A DNA stretch of 64,000 nucleotides from Oscillatoria sp. SIO1A7 (GCA_010672965.1 JAAHFN010000001.1:372359-436358); one strand, 5' to 3'. Numbered from the stretch's first letter, positions 45,784 to 56,075 are shown. Made by a program: numbers and translations. The notes: generated by a model from the sequence alone, not told the origin.

Positions 45784-46462
45784 TAGCTATCAGCTATCAG
45801 CAGTCAGCTTTTTAAATGAGAGCAGCAGAGCTGAGAGCTGAGAGCTTTCTTGGGCATTAATAGCTATCAGCTATCAGCTCTCAGCTTTTTAAATGAGAGC
45901 TGATAGCTCAGAGCTGATAGCTTTCTTGGGCATTAATAGCTATCAGCTATCAGCTCTCAGCTTTTTAAATGAGAGCAGCAGAGCTGAGAGCTGAGAGCTT
46001 TCTTGGGCATTAATAGCTATCAGCTATCAGCTCTCAGCTTTTTAAATGAGAGCTGATAGCTCAGAGCTGAGAGCTTTCTTGGGCATTAATAGCTATCAGC
46101 TATCAGCTCTCAGCTTTTTAAATGAGAGCTGATAGCTCAGAGCTGAGAGCTTTCTTGGGCATTAATAGCTATCAGCTATCAGCTCTCAGCTTTTTAAATG
46201 AGAGCTGATAGCTCAGAGCTGAGAGCTTTCTTGGGCATTAATAGCTATCAGCTATCAGCTCTCAGCTTTTTAAATGAGAGCTGATAGCTCAGAGCTGAGA
46301 GCTTTCTTGGGCATTAATAGCTATCAGCTATCAGCAGTCAGCTTTTTAAATGAGAGCTGATAGCTGATAGCTGATAGCTTTCTTGGGCATTAATAGCTAT
46401 CAGCTATCAGCAGTCAGCTTTTTAAATGAGAGCTGATAACTGATAGCTGATAGCTGATAGCT
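45783..46462 (+). repeat. Nine-unit 76-bp tandem array of self-complementary repeats
   Basis: Each unit reads TAATAGCTATCAGCTATCAG, CTCTCAGC (or CAGTCAGC), TTTTTAAATGAGAG, AGCTGATAGCTCAGAG, then GAGAGCTTTCTTGGGCAT. The word TTGGGCATT recurs at 45851, 45927, 46004, 46080, 46156, 46232, 46308 and 46384: spacing 76 bp, once 77. Within a unit the AGCTATCAGCT half and the AGCTGATAGCT half are complementary, so each can form a hairpin with a TTTTTAAATG-centred loop. The array fills the whole space between map and the DUF819 gene. Confidence 0.96.
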
Positions 46463-46475
46463 TTTTTTAACATCG

Positions 46476-47627
46476 ATGGAAGTTTCTCTCATTCAACCGG
46501 AGCAAAATTTTGCTATTTGGGCGATTCTCCTCTCGGCGGCGGCTATTGGCTTTTGGTCGGAAGAGAAAAAGTGGGGGGCAAAGATATCCGGTGCCGTCGT
46601 CACTATGCTGGTGACATTCGTTCTCTCTAATTTAAGAATTATCCCCGTTGACGCTCCGGCTTATAGCGCGATTTGGTCTTTTTTAGTTCCCTTCTCGATT
46701 CCGCTGTTATTGTTCAAAGCCAATCTCTTGCGAATCGTGCGAGAATCTGGGCGATTGTTAGTGGCTTATTTGTTGGGTGCTTTGGGGACGGTCTTGGGGA
46801 CGGCGATCGCATATTATCTAATTCCCGTCGGCGAGGTAAGCTGGAAATTAGCGGCGGTCTTCTCTGCTACTTACATTGGTGGCTCGGTCAATTTCTTCGC
46901 AACTGCTAAAACTGTCGGCTTGGATTTAGATTCCGGCGACCTGCTGGCAGCCGGCACCGCAGCCGATAATTTGGTGATGGTATTGTTCTTTTTGCTATTG
47001 TTTGCCTTGCCTTCTCTGAAATGGACGAAGGAAGTTTTTCCCAGTCATTCTTTCAGTGGAGATGCTAAGGCCGGAGAAAAGACGAATGGTTCTAGAGCGC
47101 CGCAAGCAGAATTGTCCCTGCTGGAAATGAGTCAAGCGTTAGCGATCGCCAGTATAGTCGGTGCTATAGGCGTTGGAGTTTCTAGCTTGTTGGGGATTCC
47201 CAAAGCAGCTATTTTAGCGACAACTATTATAATCGTCGGTTTGGCTACCCTATTTCCTCAGTATTTAGGCAGACTAACGGTAGCGGATAAGATTGGTACT
47301 TTATTAATGCAGATATTTTTCGCGGCGATCGGGGCAAGCGCTAATATTTGGAAAGTTTTGGAGTTTGGGCCAATTCTATTTCTGTTTGCTGCGGCAATTC
47401 TGACAACACATTTACTTTTTCTGCTAGTAGCTGGCTTGCTATTGCGCTTGGATATTGCCGAGCTGGTGGTAGCTTCTAATGCCAACTTGGGAGGGCCGAC
47501 GACCGCCGCCGCTATGGCAAAAGCCAAAAATTGGGATAAGTTAGTGACTCCCTCGATTCTTTGCGGTACTTTTGGCTATGCTATTGCTACTTTTATTGGA
47601 GTTGCTTTGGGGAATTTGTTGCAGTAA
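46476..47627 (+). CDS. DUF819-family membrane protein
   Basis: A 383-residue integral membrane protein with about ten helices. Family features: WSEEKKWGAKISGAVVTM near the N-terminus, SATYIGGSVNFFATAKTVGLD, and LVVASNANLGGPTTAAAMAKAKNWDKLV near the C-terminus. Two inverted halves with Asn/Gly-rich re-entrant segments resemble ion-coupled transporters. The substrate is unknown. The ATG is ten bases after the repeat array, so its promoter must be inside or before the array. The stop codon is included in the first unit of the 134-bp duplication. Confidence 0.82.
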   Translation: MEVSLIQPEQNFAIWAILLSAAAIGFWSEEKKWGAKISGAVVTMLVTFVLSNLRIIPVDAPAYSAIWSFLVPFSIPLLLFKANLLRIVRESGRLLVAYLLGALGTVLGTAIAYYLIPVGEVSWKLAAVFSATYIGGSVNFFATAKTVGLDLDSGDLLAAGTAADNLVMVLFFLLLFALPSLKWTKEVFPSHSFSGDAKAGEKTNGSRAPQAELSLLEMSQALAIASIVGAIGVGVSSLLGIPKAAILATTIIIVGLATLFPQYLGRLTVADKIGTLLMQIFFAAIGASANIWKVLEFGPILFLFAAAILTTHLLFLLVAGLLLRLDIAELVVASNANLGGPTTAAAMAKAKNWDKLVTPSILCGTFGYAIATFIGVALGNLLQ

Positions 47628-47888
47628 CAAGACTTAGGTGATTTCTGATAATAAAGATACCCGATCGCCGCCGATCGTTTTTTTTGAGTAAACCATTCGC
47701 TGATTTAACGGATTGTTGGCAACGGATGGGTAACGGATGTAACAGATGTAACTAGCAGTAACAGGACTTAGGTGATTTCTGATAATAAAGATACCCGATC
47801 GCCGCCGATCTTTTTTTTGAGTAAACCATTCGCTGATTTAACGGATTGTTGGCAACGGATGGGTAACGGATGTAACAGATGTAACCGA
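47621..47888 (+). repeat. 134-bp tandem duplication beginning at the DUF819 stop codon
   Basis: Two nearly identical copies (47621-47754, 47755-47888) start GCAGTAACA and run through GACTTAGGTGATTTCTG, ATAAAGATACCCGATCGCC and ACGGATGGGTAACGGATG. The first copy begins inside the last codons of the upstream gene. The inner ACGGATGTAACAGATGTAAC words are themselves a short repeat. Confidence 0.93.
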
Positions 47889-47945
47889 TGCAAAGTGCGG
47901 ACAGGCAGAATATTGCAGTCTTTTTGTTCGTGCGATCGCGTAAAT

Positions 47946-48058
47946 TTTTCAGTCTCCTTGCGGGGATTCATTTAATTGAAAGAATCAGCGGGCTGATTTT
48001 CGGAGACAGATTTGCTCAGCCTTTTCAGTCCTCTTGCGGGGATTCGTTTAATTTAAAG
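47946..48058 (-). CRISPR. Two-repeat CRISPR remnant
   Basis: Two 37-bp repeats, 47946-47982 and 48022-48058, differ at four positions and flank one 39-bp spacer. Read on the - strand each repeat begins CTTT, carries AATGAATCCCCGCAAG or its variant, and ends GACTGAAAA. This is close to the GGGACTGAAAC-ended repeats known in cyanobacteria. No cas gene is in the window. The mismatches suggest a decaying, probably silent array. Confidence 0.72.
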
Positions 48059-48172
48059 CTTCTGTCATGGTCCGAGAAATAGGCTGGCGTTATGGAAAGC
48101 GATAGGCCCCATGCCCTATTCCTATTTGCTTGTAAAATAATTCCTTACGGTTGAGAGAGGGGGGAATATTTT

Positions 48173-48718
48173 TTGCAAAAACTTTTAGCTATATCCAGAA
48201 TTATCGACGCCTTCAACGATCGCATCGGTCGTTTCGCGAGCTGGCTGGTGCTGCTAATGGCTGTTGTCGGCGTCTGGAACGTTGTCGGTCGCTATCTTGG
48301 CAGGGCTGTCGGTCAAAACCTCACTTCTAATGCCCTAATAGAGGCCCAGTGGCAAATATTTGACATTATTTTCCTTTTAGGAGCTGGCTACGCCCTATCG
48401 AAAGACGCCCACGTTAGGGTGGATGTTTTCTATAGCAACTGGTCGAAAAAGTGGAAAGCCTTAGTAAACCTAGTGGGAACATTGTTTCTGATTATTTTTT
48501 CTATCCTAACGCTCTGGTATTCCTGGGGTTTTGTAGTAGCATCTTGGCGGATTTGGGAAGTCTCCAGCAACGCGAACGGGTTGCCTTTGTATCCGATTAA
48601 AACTGTAATTTTAGTTGGCTTTGCCCTGCTAATCCTCCAGGGAATATCGGAAGGAATTAAAAATTGGGCAATTTTCACCGGCCAGTTTCAATCCCGGGAG
48701 GAAACAGACAATGCCTAG
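48173..48718 (+). CDS. TRAP transporter small permease (DctQ family)
   Basis: A 181-residue membrane protein with four helices (about 22-42, 60-80, 98-122, 142-162) and the family-like EAQWQIFDIIFLLGAGYALSKDAHVRVDVF segment. It is the small membrane subunit of a Na+/H+-driven TRAP importer. The start is taken as TTG at 48173 with GAGAGGGGGG about 12 bases upstream; no ATG fits better. Its last eight bases overlap the start of the large permease gene, so the two are translated together. Confidence 0.9.
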   Translation: MQKLLAISRIIDAFNDRIGRFASWLVLLMAVVGVWNVVGRYLGRAVGQNLTSNALIEAQWQIFDIIFLLGAGYALSKDAHVRVDVFYSNWSKKWKALVNLVGTLFLIIFSILTLWYSWGFVVASWRIWEVSSNANGLPLYPIKTVILVGFALLILQGISEGIKNWAIFTGQFQSREETDNA

Positions 48719-50048
48719 TTATGACTGGTTGGGACCGGCCATGTTTGCCGGAGCCTTAGTGCTGCTGTCCTTTGGCTATCCGGTCGCCTTCTCCTTGGGT
48801 GGAGTGGCGATTTTGTTTAGTCTTCTGGGCAGTGCCTTGGGAGTCTTCGACGCCAATAGTTTCAACGGGCTGCCCCTGCAGATTTTCAAAATAATGAAAA
48901 ACTCCACCCTCCTGGCAGTCCCTTACTTTATTTTAATGGGGGCAATTCTGGAGAAATCGGGCATTGCCGAGAAACTCCTAGAAACAATGGGAATTTTGTT
49001 TGGCAGGATGCGGGGGGGATTGGCTTTGGCGGTGGTGGTGGTGGGAGCGCTCCTGGCAGCAACCACCGGAGTCGTGGCAGCAACGGTGGTGGCAATGGGC
49101 TTGATTTCTCTGCCGATTATGCTGCGCTACGGCTATAACAAAGAATTGGCAACGGGAGCGATCGCAGCCTCGGGAACTCTGGGACAAATTATCCCTCCTT
49201 CTGTAGTATTAGTGGTTCTGGGCGACCAACTTGGCGTATCCGTCGGCGATTTATTTATAGGCTCCCTGATTCCCGGACTATTAATGGCCGCCGCGTTTGC
49301 CATCCATGTTTTAATTGTTGCTTTTTTGCGACCGGACATGGCACCGGCATTGCCCAGGGAAGTGCGCGATATCGGCGCTAAAGCTTTGGGGCAGCGGGTG
49401 CTGACAGTAATGGCACCGCCTCTATTGCTGATTTTGATGGTACTTGGCAGTATCTTTTTTGGCATTGCCACGCCGACGGAAGCCGGAGCAGTTGGAGCAA
49501 TTGGCGCTTTAGCTTTGGCCGCTGCCAATCGGAAACTAGGCTGGAGTTCCCTGCAAAAAGCCTGCGACGCGACGGCACGCACCACAACGATGGTGATGTT
49601 TATCTTGCTCGGTTCCACGGCATTTAGTTTAGTCTTTCGGGAATTGGGAGGCGATCGCTTTATGTCCGACTTGCTCGCCAACCTCCCCGGCGGCAAAACC
49701 GGATTCCTCGTCGTCAGTATGTTGACGGTTTTTATTCTCGGTTTCTTTATCGATTTTTTTGAAATAGCTTTTATAGTCCTGCCCCTGTTTGAACCAGTAG
49801 CCGAACAGTTGGGAATAAATATGGTTTGGTATGGAGTGGTATTGGGCGCTAACCTGCAAACCTCATTTCTGACGCCGCCCTTTGGATTTGCCTTATTTTA
49901 CCTGAGAGGCGTCGCTCCCCCAGAAGTAACGACTGGTCATATATATCGCGGAGCCATCCAATTCGTATTGCTACAACTTTTAGTGCTGGTGGCGATTATT
50001 GGCTTTCCCGGTATCGTCAGTTTCTTGCCATCGCTGATGTCGTCTTAA
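48711..50048 (+). CDS. TRAP transporter large permease (DctM family)
   Basis: A 445-residue protein with about twelve membrane helices that carries the transport path. Family sequences: GYPVAFSLGGVAILF, PLFILMG-like VPYFILMGAILEKSG, the Gly-rich GALLAATTGVVAATVVAMGLISLP, ASGTLGQIIPPSVVLVVLGDQLGVSVGDLF and TPTEAGAVGAIGAL. The type with QIIPPSVVLV and PFGFALFYLRGVAPPEVT resembles the mannitol/chloroaromatic (FcbT3) TRAP branch, common in cyanobacteria. No periplasmic binding protein (DctP) gene is adjacent, so it must be elsewhere. Confidence 0.93.
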   Translation: MPSYDWLGPAMFAGALVLLSFGYPVAFSLGGVAILFSLLGSALGVFDANSFNGLPLQIFKIMKNSTLLAVPYFILMGAILEKSGIAEKLLETMGILFGRMRGGLALAVVVVGALLAATTGVVAATVVAMGLISLPIMLRYGYNKELATGAIAASGTLGQIIPPSVVLVVLGDQLGVSVGDLFIGSLIPGLLMAAAFAIHVLIVAFLRPDMAPALPREVRDIGAKALGQRVLTVMAPPLLLILMVLGSIFFGIATPTEAGAVGAIGALALAAANRKLGWSSLQKACDATARTTTMVMFILLGSTAFSLVFRELGGDRFMSDLLANLPGGKTGFLVVSMLTVFILGFFIDFFEIAFIVLPLFEPVAEQLGINMVWYGVVLGANLQTSFLTPPFGFALFYLRGVAPPEVTTGHIYRGAIQFVLLQLLVLVAIIGFPGIVSFLPSLMSS

Positions 50049-50061
50049 GAGATAAAATTGT

Positions 50062-50195
50062 GGCGTTTCTCAAATTGTAATGAACGAAACCGTAGGGGCG
50101 GCAGCAACAAGAGCAACTATCTCAGGCGTAGAACGGTAATTCCCGTATTGGGATGCTTCGCCCTAGATAACCTCACATCAATTTGAGAAACGCAT
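50062..50195 (+). repeat. MITE-like element, TATAGCGNTTCTCAAAT family (copy 5)
   Basis: 134 bp beginning GTGGCGTTTCTCAAATTG and ending CAATTTGAGAAACGCATT. It is shorter than the other copies but shares GTAGGGGCGGCAGCA and GTATTGGGATGC. It starts 13 bp after the dctM stop. The following 50204-50275 holds an inverted copy of the GGACGCCCGTCCTAC repeat; the rest up to 50460 has no gene. Confidence 0.85.
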
Positions 50196-50460
50196 TAAAA
50201 GGGAAATTACCCAACTCGTAGGACGGGCGTGCCGCTTGTTCTTGGACTTCGGACAGGCGGGACGCCCGTCCTACGGCGAAGCGCGATCGCTCTTCTATGG
50301 CTCGCAATGGCCTTGGTCTAGCCCATTCCCAAGCGATCGGGTAGCCAGCCAAAAACAAAATCATGGTTTTTAGGTCATAAAAATTATGGTTATAATGGAG
50401 TCAGGAGTCCAGGTCAACATCTCCTTGTTCGTTCCTGGCTCCTTCTAAGGTGAGGCAACT

Positions 50461-50913
50461 ATGAAGATCGGCAATTTTTTAAGGACCGCAGCAGTTGTTC
50501 TAGGGACTATTTTGAGCTTGAGCCCCCCCAGCAACTCTCAACAACGGGCTCCCAGAACATTCTTTTGCGGTAGCTATAACGGTCAACCAGCGACGATGAT
50601 AAACAATCCCAGTCGAGGAAATGCAGCATTTATTGTCTGGGGGTCAGACAATTTCAGCAGTTCTGGCTTAACGCCGCAAAAACGCTGCCGGGAAGTCTCC
50701 CAGAGATTCCAAAGATATCAAGAACAAGGACTCTTAAATTATATTATTCCCGAGACAATCAACGGTTATCCAGTATTGTGTGCTTCTAGAAGTGCAAATG
50801 GTTCGTGTGACGGGGTATTATTCGTGCTTCGACCAGGGGACGATCCCCAAGCTGTCGTTGAACATATTGTAAATATAAACCTTAGAATTACGGCAGCTCC
50901 AATACATGAATAA
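50461..50913 (+). CDS. COP23-domain exported protein
   Basis: A 150-residue protein with a signal peptide (hydrophobic 8-22, cleavage near SNSQQ). The mature part has the COP23 pattern: TFFCGSYNGQPATMI, FIVWGSDNFSSSGLTPQKRC and GYPVLCASRSANGSCDGVLFVLRPGDDP. Four Cys suggest two disulfides. COP23 was named from a circadian-oscillating protein of Cyanothece; the function is unknown. The ribosome site AAGGTGAGG precedes ATG. Monocistronic. Confidence 0.85.
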   Translation: MKIGNFLRTAAVVLGTILSLSPPSNSQQRAPRTFFCGSYNGQPATMINNPSRGNAAFIVWGSDNFSSSGLTPQKRCREVSQRFQRYQEQGLLNYIIPETINGYPVLCASRSANGSCDGVLFVLRPGDDPQAVVEHIVNINLRITAAPIHE

Positions 50914-51025
50914 AAAAAGTTTTAAAAAATCAAATTTTAATTAGTTATTGATACAGAAATTCCGTTCCGAGTAGCCGTCAGAAACGCAGTTTAGTCTGCG
51001 GTCACTTCTACGGGTTACTCTGCTA

Positions 51026-54000
51026 TTACTCATTAATTTTTTGACATACTTTTACTTTTTCGGGATGAATTGCCCGGTAATCTTTGAGCCAGTCACAGCC
51101 GCTAGCCAGCAGTTCGTCCAGGGTTAAAACCGGCCAAATCCTCACGGTACTTTCCAGTCCGCCGCTGGCTGTAACCAAAAGCTGGCCATCGGGACTGAAA
51201 CTAAGGCTCGTAAGGCTAGCCTGTCCGCTGTCGAATTCAGCCAGCAAATTCCCCTCTACCGTGCGTATCTGTACCATGCCGTTGGCTACTGCGACGGCAA
51301 TGCGTTGGCCGTCTGGGCTAAAACTCAGGCTGGCGATCGCAGCTTGACTCGGAATCCATTGAGTAGCTGATTCACTTGATAATTGCCAAACTTCGACTGT
51401 ACCATTGGCTGAGGCGATAGCAATTTGTTTTCCATCGGGACCAAAGCTCAGATCGACTAGATCTCTGAGATCGCTTTTAAATCTCCCAAGCTGCTTACCC
51501 GACAAATCCCAGATTTGAACAGTGCCATCGTCGGCCACCGCACCAACCTGCTGGCGATCGGAACTAAAACTTACGCTTTTGATTTTGCCTCTATGGCTCT
51601 TAAGTTCTGCAAGTTGCTTGCCAGACAAGTCCCACAATTGCACTTTATTATCCACTGAGACTGTGGCAATTTTCTCTCCGTCGAGACTAAAGCTGATGTT
51701 ATTTAACGCCTCTGGAGGGACATTAATTTTTTTCAGCTCTTTACCCGATAAATCCCACAGTCGGATAGTCCCGTCCGAGCCAGCCGTAGCCAAGTGCCCT
51801 CCATCTGGACTAAAATCAAAACTGTGGATCCTGCCCTGTTCGCTATTAAATTCTTTGATATATCGTTCGGAAAGTTCCCATAGTTGAACTATGCCGCTCT
51901 CTCCGGCAGTAGCCAAGTTACTTTCGTCCAAGGTAAAAATAACGCTATGAACTCTACCATCTCCCTTGAATCGCTCGATCTCATTTAATCGCTCTCTCTG
52001 ATTCTCTAAGAAATTCCATATCCGCACCGTGCCATTTTCTCCTGCTGTAGCTAGGCGTCGTAAGTTTGGGGCAAAAGCCGCGCTCCAAACTATTGTTCCC
52101 TTCTCTTGCAGTCGCTGCACTTGCCGAGCTGCCAAATCCGAGCGCAAATTCAAGACATGGACTGTTTCGTCTTCTGCTGCGATCGTTATATAGGAGCCAT
52201 TCGGGCTAAAACTAATATTCGTGAGCGCGCCTCCTTGCCCCTGCCATAGTGCTTGTCGATCTCCAGACAGATTCCAGACTCCCAGAGATCCATCCCAAGC
52301 TGCCGTTGCTAGAAGCTCTCCATCCGGGCTAAAGCTGACATTCGCAATCCCATTTTGGTCAGCCTTGAATTCCTCGATTTGCCCTCCCCCATAATTCCAA
52401 ATTGTCACCATGTCGTCCGAGTCCGTCGTAGCTAAAAGCTCTCGGTCTGGGCTCAAACTCAGGCTTAATATTTGGTCTTTTTGGGTATTGACTTCGCTAA
52501 TTTTTTGGCCGGACAAATCCCAGATTGTCACGGTGCCGTCTTTTCCTGCTGCGGCTAAGCGTTCTCCATCCGCTCGAAAGCTTAAACGCTCTATACCGCC
52601 GCGAGCGATAGCGCCAGCGATATCAAACTCGCTAATTTTTTGCCCGGACAAGCCCCATATAATGACCGAGCCGTCCGCTCCGGCAGTGGCTAGGCTCTGA
52701 GTTTGGGGGTTAAAGCTCAAACCCTTAATCTGGCCTTGGTGGCCTTGCCATTGATTCCGCTCGCTGATGTTGTGCAGAATATAATGTAAGGCATATAGAG
52801 GAGTAATGGCCGGATATTCTTGCAAAGGTCTTCCGTCCTTAACCAACTCTTGCAAATATTGTCCGGCTTGCATTGCTAAGAGGAGAGCTGCGATTTCCTC
52901 TGACTCAAATTTTTCCAGGGCATTTTTGCCAGCCTCCTCCAGTCTGAGTCCTGCCCTGAGTCCTGCTCGTGCCTCATTTAATTGCTGCTGAATTGAGCTG
53001 CCAGCCAGCACCGATACAAGCAAAAACAAGGCACATACTATAGCCACTATGCTCCCTATACTTGCAATGCGTTTTGCCCTCCGCTTCGCCCGATCCAAAA
53101 TCTCGTTAGCGCGTTTTTCTCCATCTAAAGCTGTTTGGGTATTTTTGTTTTCTAATTCTTGACTAGCGGCTAAAAACTGATAGTCTTCCTCGCTCAAGCT
53201 TTTACCCTGCCCCCAAGCCCGTGCCTCTTGTAGTTGCCGTTCGCGCAATAGCCAGGATTCGTCTTGACAGTTGGAAGCGAGCCAAGCGGATATCGCTTCA
53301 GCATAGGGCCTTAGTCGCTCTAATTGATTCTCAACCCAATCCTGGTTAAAAATTTCCGCGCAAACGCGGTTGTAAACTCTTAATTGACCCTCTTCCTCGA
53401 CTGCTATGCCCGATAGCCGCAGTTCGGTTTGCTCTCGACTGCCATCGACTGCCACTTTTCCCAATTGCAACGTTTTCTGGTAGATACCTAAAATTCGCAC
53501 GACTTTTCCTTCGTCTTTCAGGAGCCGATCGCGAATTGTTTTCAAATGCTCCGGCGCATCCCGATGTTCCCAATTATTAATAACCTGCGATCGCACCATG
53601 TTCTCAATCCAGCTTTCTGCGCCACCCAAAGGAATGGAATCTTCGCAGGCGATCGCTAAATGACAAAGCTTTTGAGTCAGAAACGGCTGGCCGCCGCTCC
53701 AGTCTAAAATTGCCTTGAGTACCGCTTCGGGTTCGTCAAATTTACCCTGCAAACCTCCAAGGAGGGGCTGAGCTTCCTCGAACTTAAAGCCATTCAGTTC
53801 AATTGCGCGACCTATGTTAAAGGGAGTGCGGCTTTGATCTCTCATTAAATCTGCGGGCAAGGCCACTCCAAATAGAGCAAAAGTCAGGCGCTTGTATTTG
53901 GGGCGATCGGCGCGGTTGTTATAACAAGCTCGGAGCAGGGCAAAAAAATCATCCACTGGAAATTTCAAGCTAATAACGCTATCAATTTCATCCAGAAAAA

Positions 54001-54421
54001 CAACGACATTTTCACTAATACTATCTATTAGCTCTTCCAGCAACTCGCCTAACAGTTGCTGAGCTGCCAGAAATTCCTGGTCTTGCCAGCGGGTTCGCCA
54101 GTTAACTTTGCCTTGTGGTTGAAAATTTTTAAAAATACGGTAGGCAATTCCCTTGTACCACTGCTCTTGAGAGACATGGCCACCAATTGCTGACAGGTCA
54201 ATAGGCAGGCAGGTAACGCCTTCTGCTTGCAACCTTTGCATCGTTCGTGCTTTCAAGCTGGACTTACCCGTTTGCCGGGAATTGAAGACATAGCAAAACT
54301 CTCCAGCCTTCAGCGCTTCATAGAGATCCCGATCTGCTTGCCGTTCCACATAAGTCGGGGCATCAGGCGGCAAGGTTCCTCCAAATTGATATTTGCCATG
54401 AAAGCCTTGTTCTTTAATCAT
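51026..54421 (-). CDS. STAND-like ATPase with transmembrane helix and 13 WD40 repeats
   Basis: An 1131-residue protein. An AAA-like (AAA_35/STAND) domain has a Walker A variant NSRQTGKSS at 47-55 and Walker [10 protein letters not shown] at 140-148. A helical part includes [21 protein letters not shown] and [16 protein letters not shown], seen in many cyanobacterial ATPase-WD40 proteins. One membrane helix (about 453-474) follows, then 13 WD40 repeats (from about 568), each ending in forms of VxIWDL. The protein would sit on the membrane with the propeller as ligand or signal sensor. The start ATG overlaps the stop of the upstream ATPase gene by one base, showing translational coupling. No effector domain was recognised. 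Confidence 0.87.
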   Translation of the reverse strand: MIKEQGFHGKYQFGGTLPPDAPTYVERQADRDLYEALKAGEFCYVFNSRQTGKSSLKARTMQRLQAEGVTCLPIDLSAIGGHVSQEQWYKGIAYRIFKNFQPQGKVNWRTRWQDQEFLAAQQLLGELLEELIDSISENVVVFLDEIDSVISLKFPVDDFFALLRACYNNRADRPKYKRLTFALFGVALPADLMRDQSRTPFNIGRAIELNGFKFEEAQPLLGGLQGKFDEPEAVLKAILDWSGGQPFLTQKLCHLAIACEDSIPLGGAESWIENMVRSQVINNWEHRDAPEHLKTIRDRLLKDEGKVVRILGIYQKTLQLGKVAVDGSREQTELRLSGIAVEEEGQLRVYNRVCAEIFNQDWVENQLERLRPYAEAISAWLASNCQDESWLLRERQLQEARAWGQGKSLSEEDYQFLAASQELENKNTQTALDGEKRANEILDRAKRRAKRIASIGSIVAIVCALFLLVSVLAGSSIQQQLNEARAGLRAGLRLEEAGKNALEKFESEEIAALLLAMQAGQYLQELVKDGRPLQEYPAITPLYALHYILHNISERNQWQGHQGQIKGLSFNPQTQSLATAGADGSVIIWGLSGQKISEFDIAGAIARGGIERLSFRADGERLAAAGKDGTVTIWDLSGQKISEVNTQKDQILSLSLSPDRELLATTDSDDMVTIWNYGGGQIEEFKADQNGIANVSFSPDGELLATAAWDGSLGVWNLSGDRQALWQGQGGALTNISFSPNGSYITIAAEDETVHVLNLRSDLAARQVQRLQEKGTIVWSAAFAPNLRRLATAGENGTVRIWNFLENQRERLNEIERFKGDGRVHSVIFTLDESNLATAGESGIVQLWELSERYIKEFNSEQGRIHSFDFSPDGGHLATAGSDGTIRLWDLSGKELKKINVPPEALNNISFSLDGEKIATVSVDNKVQLWDLSGKQLAELKSHRGKIKSVSFSSDRQQVGAVADDGTVQIWDLSGKQLGRFKSDLRDLVDLSFGPDGKQIAIASANGTVEVWQLSSESATQWIPSQAAIASLSFSPDGQRIAVAVANGMVQIRTVEGNLLAEFDSGQASLTSLSFSPDGQLLVTASGGLESTVRIWPVLTLDELLASGCDWLKDYRAIHPEKVKVCQKINE

Positions 54422-55770
54422 CAGATATCTTTTAAGTGTTCTTGAAAATATAAGCGATACAACTTGCAGCGGGGCTCCACATCATTTTCTTTCAGCCGCA
54501 ATAGCCCCATACTGTCCAGCTTAAACAGTTTTTGCCAATCTAACCGCACTGGTTCAGTTGCATCAACAACCTCTTTCATTGCTGCAGCCAATTCTTTGTC
54601 TTGCTCTAGAATCAATAAGTGTTCTCGAAGAACGTCGTCGTACAATCCGGCTTCTGTCGGAGCTTCTTGCAAAAATTCATCCAGTTTATCCAGTTTATTA
54701 TCCAGTCCAGCATTTGGATAATTCTTCATATAAATAAGAGCTTTGTGAACCAGATAAGGATGGCCTCCTACCATATCCATTAGTTTTGTGATCTTAGCTT
54801 CCTCCCAGTCAAGCCCGCGCCGTTTTGACAAATCCTTTATCTGTTCGGTGGTAAACTCTGGTAGCTCTGTCGGCAGACCGACATTAAAGGGAGATTGGTT
54901 TAAGTTCAACGGCATGTAAACTTCGGTGGAGTAGGCGAGTACCAATCGAAGCTTTTTCCAAGGTTCTATATTTTTTGCTTGCTCGTGCCAAGAGCGCAGC
55001 AGGCTAAAAAAATTTACTCTTACCTCTTCGGGGTATTCAAAAACTCGATCCACATTGTCCAGAGCCAAGACCAGCGGACAGTCGATTTTAGGCAGCAAGT
55101 GTTCTTCAAAATAAAACGTGCATTTATCGTTGCTGCTGAAAGTGCTACTAAAACTATCGTTCCAATAATCTTCCGGGTTAGAATCTTGCTGCAAGCGCCT
55201 ACCGACATTGGTACAAAACCAAAGTAAAAAATTATCTAAATCTTTTAAACTACCTTCCTTTGCTTGCAAAAAATTGAAAAGAACAGTTTGGTAACCTTGC
55301 TGGTCTGCACAGGCCAAAATTTTGCCTATTAGTGAGGTTTTGCCCATCTTTGCGGGGGCCTTAATGCGAATCAAAGCTCCTGGCCGCTTAATCTCCTCGC
55401 AACAATTATGTTCAATAGGAGGACGCTCCACATAAAAGTCCTGGTCTGGTTTTTCGGTTCCTAGAGCCTCCGCCGACTGGACTGACTCGGCTCCTGCTAC
55501 AGAAAACCGCCCTTTTGCTCTCTCCAGAGCAGCCTGAAAATTCCTCTTGCCCACCTGTTCGCCCAAGGCTTTTGATAGAAGCTTCCAGAACTTATGGCCC
55601 GCATCTCCCTTGAGATAATTTACCCCATACCCAGACTTTTGGGCCATCTCGTCGTAGGTCAAGCCCTCGCAAGAACCTCGCAGCACCATTAGCTCGACAT
55701 CGTTCAAATGTCTCCCTGCCTCGGCCCTAACTGCTTTATCTACGATCTCAAATGCTTCTTCAAATTTCAT
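54421..55770 (-). CDS. AAA-like (STAND/NACHT-type) ATPase with N-terminal HTH-like domain
   Basis: A 449-residue protein. Residues 1-85 ([52 protein letters not shown]) match the helical/HTH-like N-terminal domain on many cyanobacterial NACHT/AAA-like proteins. The ATPase follows: Walker [11 protein letters not shown] at 137-146 (Ala where Gly is usual), Walker [13 protein letters not shown] at 232-243, and a winged C-terminal end. The gene is the first of a two-gene unit; TGATG joins its stop to the next ATG. It is likely a sensor or switch partner of the WD40 ATPase (inference). The start has no strong ribosome site. Confidence 0.82.
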   Translation of the reverse strand: MKFEEAFEIVDKAVRAEAGRHLNDVELMVLRGSCEGLTYDEMAQKSGYGVNYLKGDAGHKFWKLLSKALGEQVGKRNFQAALERAKGRFSVAGAESVQSAEALGTEKPDQDFYVERPPIEHNCCEEIKRPGALIRIKAPAKMGKTSLIGKILACADQQGYQTVLFNFLQAKEGSLKDLDNFLLWFCTNVGRRLQQDSNPEDYWNDSFSSTFSSNDKCTFYFEEHLLPKIDCPLVLALDNVDRVFEYPEEVRVNFFSLLRSWHEQAKNIEPWKKLRLVLAYSTEVYMPLNLNQSPFNVGLPTELPEFTTEQIKDLSKRRGLDWEEAKITKLMDMVGGHPYLVHKALIYMKNYPNAGLDNKLDKLDEFLQEAPTEAGLYDDVLREHLLILEQDKELAAAMKEVVDATEPVRLDWQKLFKLDSMGLLRLKENDVEPRCKLYRLYFQEHLKDI

Positions 55771-56075
55771 GTATTAGTGCAGCTCCCAACCTCTTGAACC
55801 TTCAAAACCTTGACTATATTGTAACACCTCCCGGAGCATTTCAGGCGATCGCTCCCACAGGCCCCCAGCAAAGTTAAGTATTTTTGCTGGTTTTTCCTTC
55901 GCGAGAGGCTGCCTCAAATCCGCAAAGTCATTTTAAGTAGCTAAGTCATAATGATTTTAGAGGCCAAAAGCCTCGATCTGCTCTAGCCAAACCATTACCT
56001 GTTTAGCACTACCTATTAAAATATGCATGGTTTAGTAACAAAGGGTCTGTTAAGCAGCTAGGCGTGATTTTTTAG

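Noticed and set aside
45783..46462. 76-bp array considered as a CRISPR
   Set aside because: The units are contiguous and repeated throughout with no unique spacers.
48173..48718. Leftward frame 48430-48678 inside dctQ
   Set aside because: Antisense shadow without support.
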